NCBI GenBank assembly: GCA_937892955.1
Contig: CALBKH010000105.1
Location: forward strand, 1 to 59,330
Source: an uncultured Alphaproteobacteria bacterium
Lineage (GTDB): Bacteria; Pseudomonadota; Alphaproteobacteria; Rhizobiales; Ancalomicrobiaceae
Length of the DNA stretch: 59,330 bases
Direction: 5' to 3'
Part shown: positions 57,325 through 59,330 of the stretch, in pieces
Position numbering within the stretch: position 1 is the first letter of the stretch
Layout: the number at the start of each line of letters is the position of its first letter
Notes under the pieces: model-generated
Databases searched by the model: none
Seen by the model: the letters and a program-made list of their open reading frames with translations, nothing else
What the model was told of the DNA's origin: nothing
Program-made: the position numbers and the translations under genes

Positions 57325-58038
57325 ATGACCGAAGCCGATACCTTCTCGCCCGTCGCCACGTCTCGCCGGCTGGTTCGCGAAGCGCGGACCGCGGCGCTGT
57401 CGTCCATCGCGCGGCGCACCGGCCATCCCTTCGGCTCGCTGGTGACGGTGGCCTGCGAGCCGGACGGTTCGCCGATCCTCCTGATGTCGACGCTCGCCGC
57501 GCACAGCCGCAATCTCGCCGAGGATCCGCGCGCTTCGCTGCTCTTCGTCGAGGGCACACTCGGCGATCCGCAGCAGGGCGGGCGGGTGACCCTCGTCGGT
57601 GCCGTCGAGCGGATCGTCGACGATGCGGCGCAGCGCCGGCGCTATCTCACCCGCAATCCGGACGCCGCGCTCTACGCCGGCTTCGGCGATTTCGCCTTTT
57701 TCCGGCTGGAGCTCGACGACTGCCATCTCGTCGCCGGGTTCGGCCGGGCGATGCGGGTGCGGCGCGAGGATTTCCTCGTCGACTGCGCCGATGCGACGGC
57801 GCTGGTGGCGGCGGAGAGCCGGCTCGTCGCCGGCTTCACCGAGACGCCGGCACGGGTCGCCGGCTGGGCGGCGAAGCTCGGGGCGCCGGCGGGCGACTGG
57901 ACGGTCGTCGGCATCGACCCGGAAGGGATCGATCTCGCCACCACCGCGGACGAGGGACGCGCCTTCCGCCGTCTCGTTCTGCCGCATCCGGTGAGGTCGC
58001 CGGACGCGCTGGAGGAGGCGTTGCGCAGCTGGGAATAA
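57325..58038 (+). CDS. pyridoxamine 5'-phosphate oxidase-like protein (HugZ/HutZ family)
   Basis: This 237-residue protein has an N-terminal split-barrel flavin-binding domain (TGHPFGSLVTVACEPDGSPI, LLMSTLAAHSRNLAEDPRAS, GRVTLVGAVERI). A C-terminal DUF2470-like domain (TVVGIDPEGIDLATTADEGR) completes it, the layout of HugZ/HutZ heme-utilisation proteins. A heme-binding His as in HugZ cannot be confirmed by eye. It may bind FMN or heme. It is transcribed away from chvI and towards pckG. Confidence 0.85.
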   Translation: MTEADTFSPVATSRRLVREARTAALSSIARRTGHPFGSLVTVACEPDGSPILLMSTLAAHSRNLAEDPRASLLFVEGTLGDPQQGGRVTLVGAVERIVDDAAQRRRYLTRNPDAALYAGFGDFAFFRLELDDCHLVAGFGRAMRVRREDFLVDCADATALVAAESRLVAGFTETPARVAGWAAKLGAPAGDWTVVGIDPEGIDLATTADEGRAFRRLVLPHPVRSPDALEEALRSWE

Positions 58039-58517
58039 CCGTCCCTGCTGCAAGGAATTTCTTCTAAACGATTCAATACGATAAGCATTCAATCCGACTT
58101 TCGGCACCCTTGTTCGGACCGGGAGCGGTGTAGTATTTTGCAGGCGCTCACATCGGCTGGAACGGTCGATCGACGATCTTTTCGAAGACGGAAGATCGGT
58201 GAGCGGGATACTTCGTGACGAGGCATCCCGGGTCGCTTCACCTTTTCGCGGAGGAGTCTTGCCCTCGACTCAGACCGGTTTCCGGGCTCGCAGCCCTGGC
58301 CCCGCCGAGATCGGGTTCACCCGTCTCGCCGTCGTCCATCGCGCCTCCGGCGCCGCAGTCTTCGTGTGAGATTCCGAATTTTCGCAGGGCGGCTCGGCCG
58401 CCCGTCCACCGTCGGTGATCGACGGTGTCTTCGCCCACCCGTGTCGACCCGCGCCTCGTTCCTGCGCCTCACGACCGAAATCGTGACCCGAGCGCGTGTA
58501 CCCGTCGGAGAACGCTG
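58039..58517. other. intergenic region upstream of pckG
   Basis: These 479 bp are noncoding by my reading. The first 110 bp are AT-rich for this genome (AAGGAATTTCTTCTAAACG to TAGTATTTTGC) and are the likely location of the pckG promoter. Two small frames of about 66 codons on opposite strands (58215-58418 and 58238-58438) have no recognisable features. No repeat or RNA gene seen. Confidence 0.5.
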
Positions 58518-59330
58518 ATGTCCCATGCTCCCACCATGAACGCCAAACTGATCGCCTGGGTCGACGAGGTCGCCAAGCTGACCAAGCCGGACCGGATCCA
58601 CTGGTGCGACGGTAGCCAGGAAGAATACGATCGCCTCTGTCAGGAGCTGGTCGACGCCGGCGTGTTCACCCGCCTGAACCCGGCGAAGCGTCCGAACTCG
58701 TTCCTCGCCCGGTCGTCGCCGTCGGACGTCGCCCGCGTCGAGGATCGCACCTTCATCTGCTCGGCGAACAAGGACGACGCCGGCCCGACCAACAACTGGG
58801 CCGATCCGGCCGAGATGCGCGCCACCATGAACGGCCTGTTCGACGGCTGTATGCGCGGCCGCACCATGTACGTCATCCCGTTCTCGATGGGTCCGCTCGG
58901 CTCGAAGATCGCCCAGATCGGCGTCGAGGTCTCCGACTCGGCCTATGTCGCGGTCCACATGCGCATCATGACCCGCATGGGTCAGAAGGTGCTCGACGTG
59001 CTCGGCGACGACGATTTCGTGCCGTGCATCCATTCGGTCGGCGCGCCGCTCGCCGCCGGCGAGGCCGACAGCACCTGGCCGTGCAACGACACCAAGTACA
59101 TCGTCCACTTCCCCGAGACCCGTGAGATCATGTCCTACGGCTCGGGCTACGGCGGCAACGCGCTGCTCGGCAAGAAGTGCTTCGCGCTGCGCATCGCCTC
59201 GGTGATGGCGCGCGACGAGGGCTGGCTCGCCGAGCACATGCTCATCCTCGGGGTCAAGAACCCGCAGGGCGAGAAGACCTACGTCGCCGCCGCCTTCCCG
59301 TCGGCCTGCGGCAAGACCAACTTCGCCATG
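58518..59330 (+). CDS. pckG: phosphoenolpyruvate carboxykinase, GTP type (cut by window end)
   Basis: The first 271 codons of a GTP-dependent PEP carboxykinase, which converts oxaloacetate to PEP in gluconeogenesis. The residues WCDGSQEEYDRLCQ, RTMYVIPFSMGPLGSKIAQIG, SYGSGYGGNALLGKKCFALR and the kinase-1a loop AAAFPSACGKTN mark the GTP-type enzyme; the ATP-type PckA of most Hyphomicrobiales is unrelated in these regions. The ATG at 58518 is followed by a second one six codons on. The gene lies beyond chvI, a place where rhizobia usually carry ATP-type pckA. Confidence 0.95.
   Translation, partial: MSHAPTMNAKLIAWVDEVAKLTKPDRIHWCDGSQEEYDRLCQELVDAGVFTRLNPAKRPNSFLARSSPSDVARVEDRTFICSANKDDAGPTNNWADPAEMRATMNGLFDGCMRGRTMYVIPFSMGPLGSKIAQIGVEVSDSAYVAVHMRIMTRMGQKVLDVLGDDDFVPCIHSVGAPLAAGEADSTWPCNDTKYIVHFPETREIMSYGSGYGGNALLGKKCFALRIASVMARDEGWLAEHMLILGVKNPQGEKTYVAAAFPSACGKTNFAM

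Noticed and set aside
58215..58438. Two overlapping small frames of about 66 codons upstream of pckG
   Set aside because: They lie on opposite strands over the same DNA, have no ribosome-binding site of note and no recognisable sequence features.

Overview
The window is about 59 kb of GC-rich DNA from an alphaproteobacterium, most likely of the order Hyphomicrobiales (Rhizobiales). The main evidence is the block chvI-chvG-hprK-EIIA(Man)-HPr with a PEP carboxykinase gene beyond it, short alphaproteobacterial forms of HPr kinase and HPr, Rhizobiales-type intergenic palindromes, and a perfect CtrA-type box. Gene content points to a facultatively anaerobic, metabolically flexible heterotroph. There is an NAD-linked [NiFe] hydrogenase, O2-independent ubiquinone synthesis, an orphan NosD-like protein, and a corrinoid-dependent demethylation operon beside an oxygen-dependent one.

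Layout. 1-0.25 kb: the tail of an ISAs1-type transposase. 0.25-4 kb: a retropepsin-like protease, then upp-rbsK divergent from a URC4 (DUF1688) gene, which suggests uracil catabolism. 4-5.2 kb: a small, lower-GC toxin-antitoxin pair (DarT-type DNA ADP-ribosyltransferase plus NADAR antitoxin). 5.3-8.1 kb: a NosD-like beta-helix protein and the two subunits of a 3-oxoacid CoA-transferase. 8.4-10.8 kb: tex. 11-16.1 kb: hoxFUYH-hoxW. 16.1-18.9 kb: ubiTUV behind a good FNR-type box. 19-30.5 kb: a type II secretion system, gspEFGHIJKLM plus a GspC/N-like gene on the plus strand, facing the prepilin peptidase and a lipoprotein secretin (gspD) on the minus strand. 30.9-33.6 kb: a flavin reductase and a YgiQ-type radical SAM protein.

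34-45.3 kb is the most interesting part. A vanA-vanR-vanB operon (Rieske O-demethylase with a GntR/FCD regulator inside it) is followed by an eight-gene operon. The second operon holds a MetV-MetF fusion, a corrinoid protein, a UroD-fold methyltransferase, a MetH-activation-like protein, a RACo-type corrinoid reactivator, a methyl-THF:corrinoid methyltransferase and an amidohydrolase. Five GTATAC-centred palindromes lie only in the leader regions of these two operons, and two of them share an identical 14-bp promoter/operator sequence. I infer one regulon with two chemically different ways of removing methyl groups, one needing O2 and one not.

45.3-53.1 kb: an intergenic region of palindromic repeats, a secreted TIMP-like protein, ahpC-ahpF, a potassium channel with a C-terminal zinc ribbon, a Ca2+/Na+ antiporter, a universal stress protein, a small secreted protein, a second ribokinase, and a spacer with three related hairpins. 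53.1-59.3 kb: HPr, EIIA, HPr kinase, ChvG, ChvI, a divergent pyridoxamine-phosphate-oxidase-like protein, and the start of a GTP-type PEP carboxykinase cut by the window end.

All functional calls come from reading translated motifs and gene context. No database search was possible.
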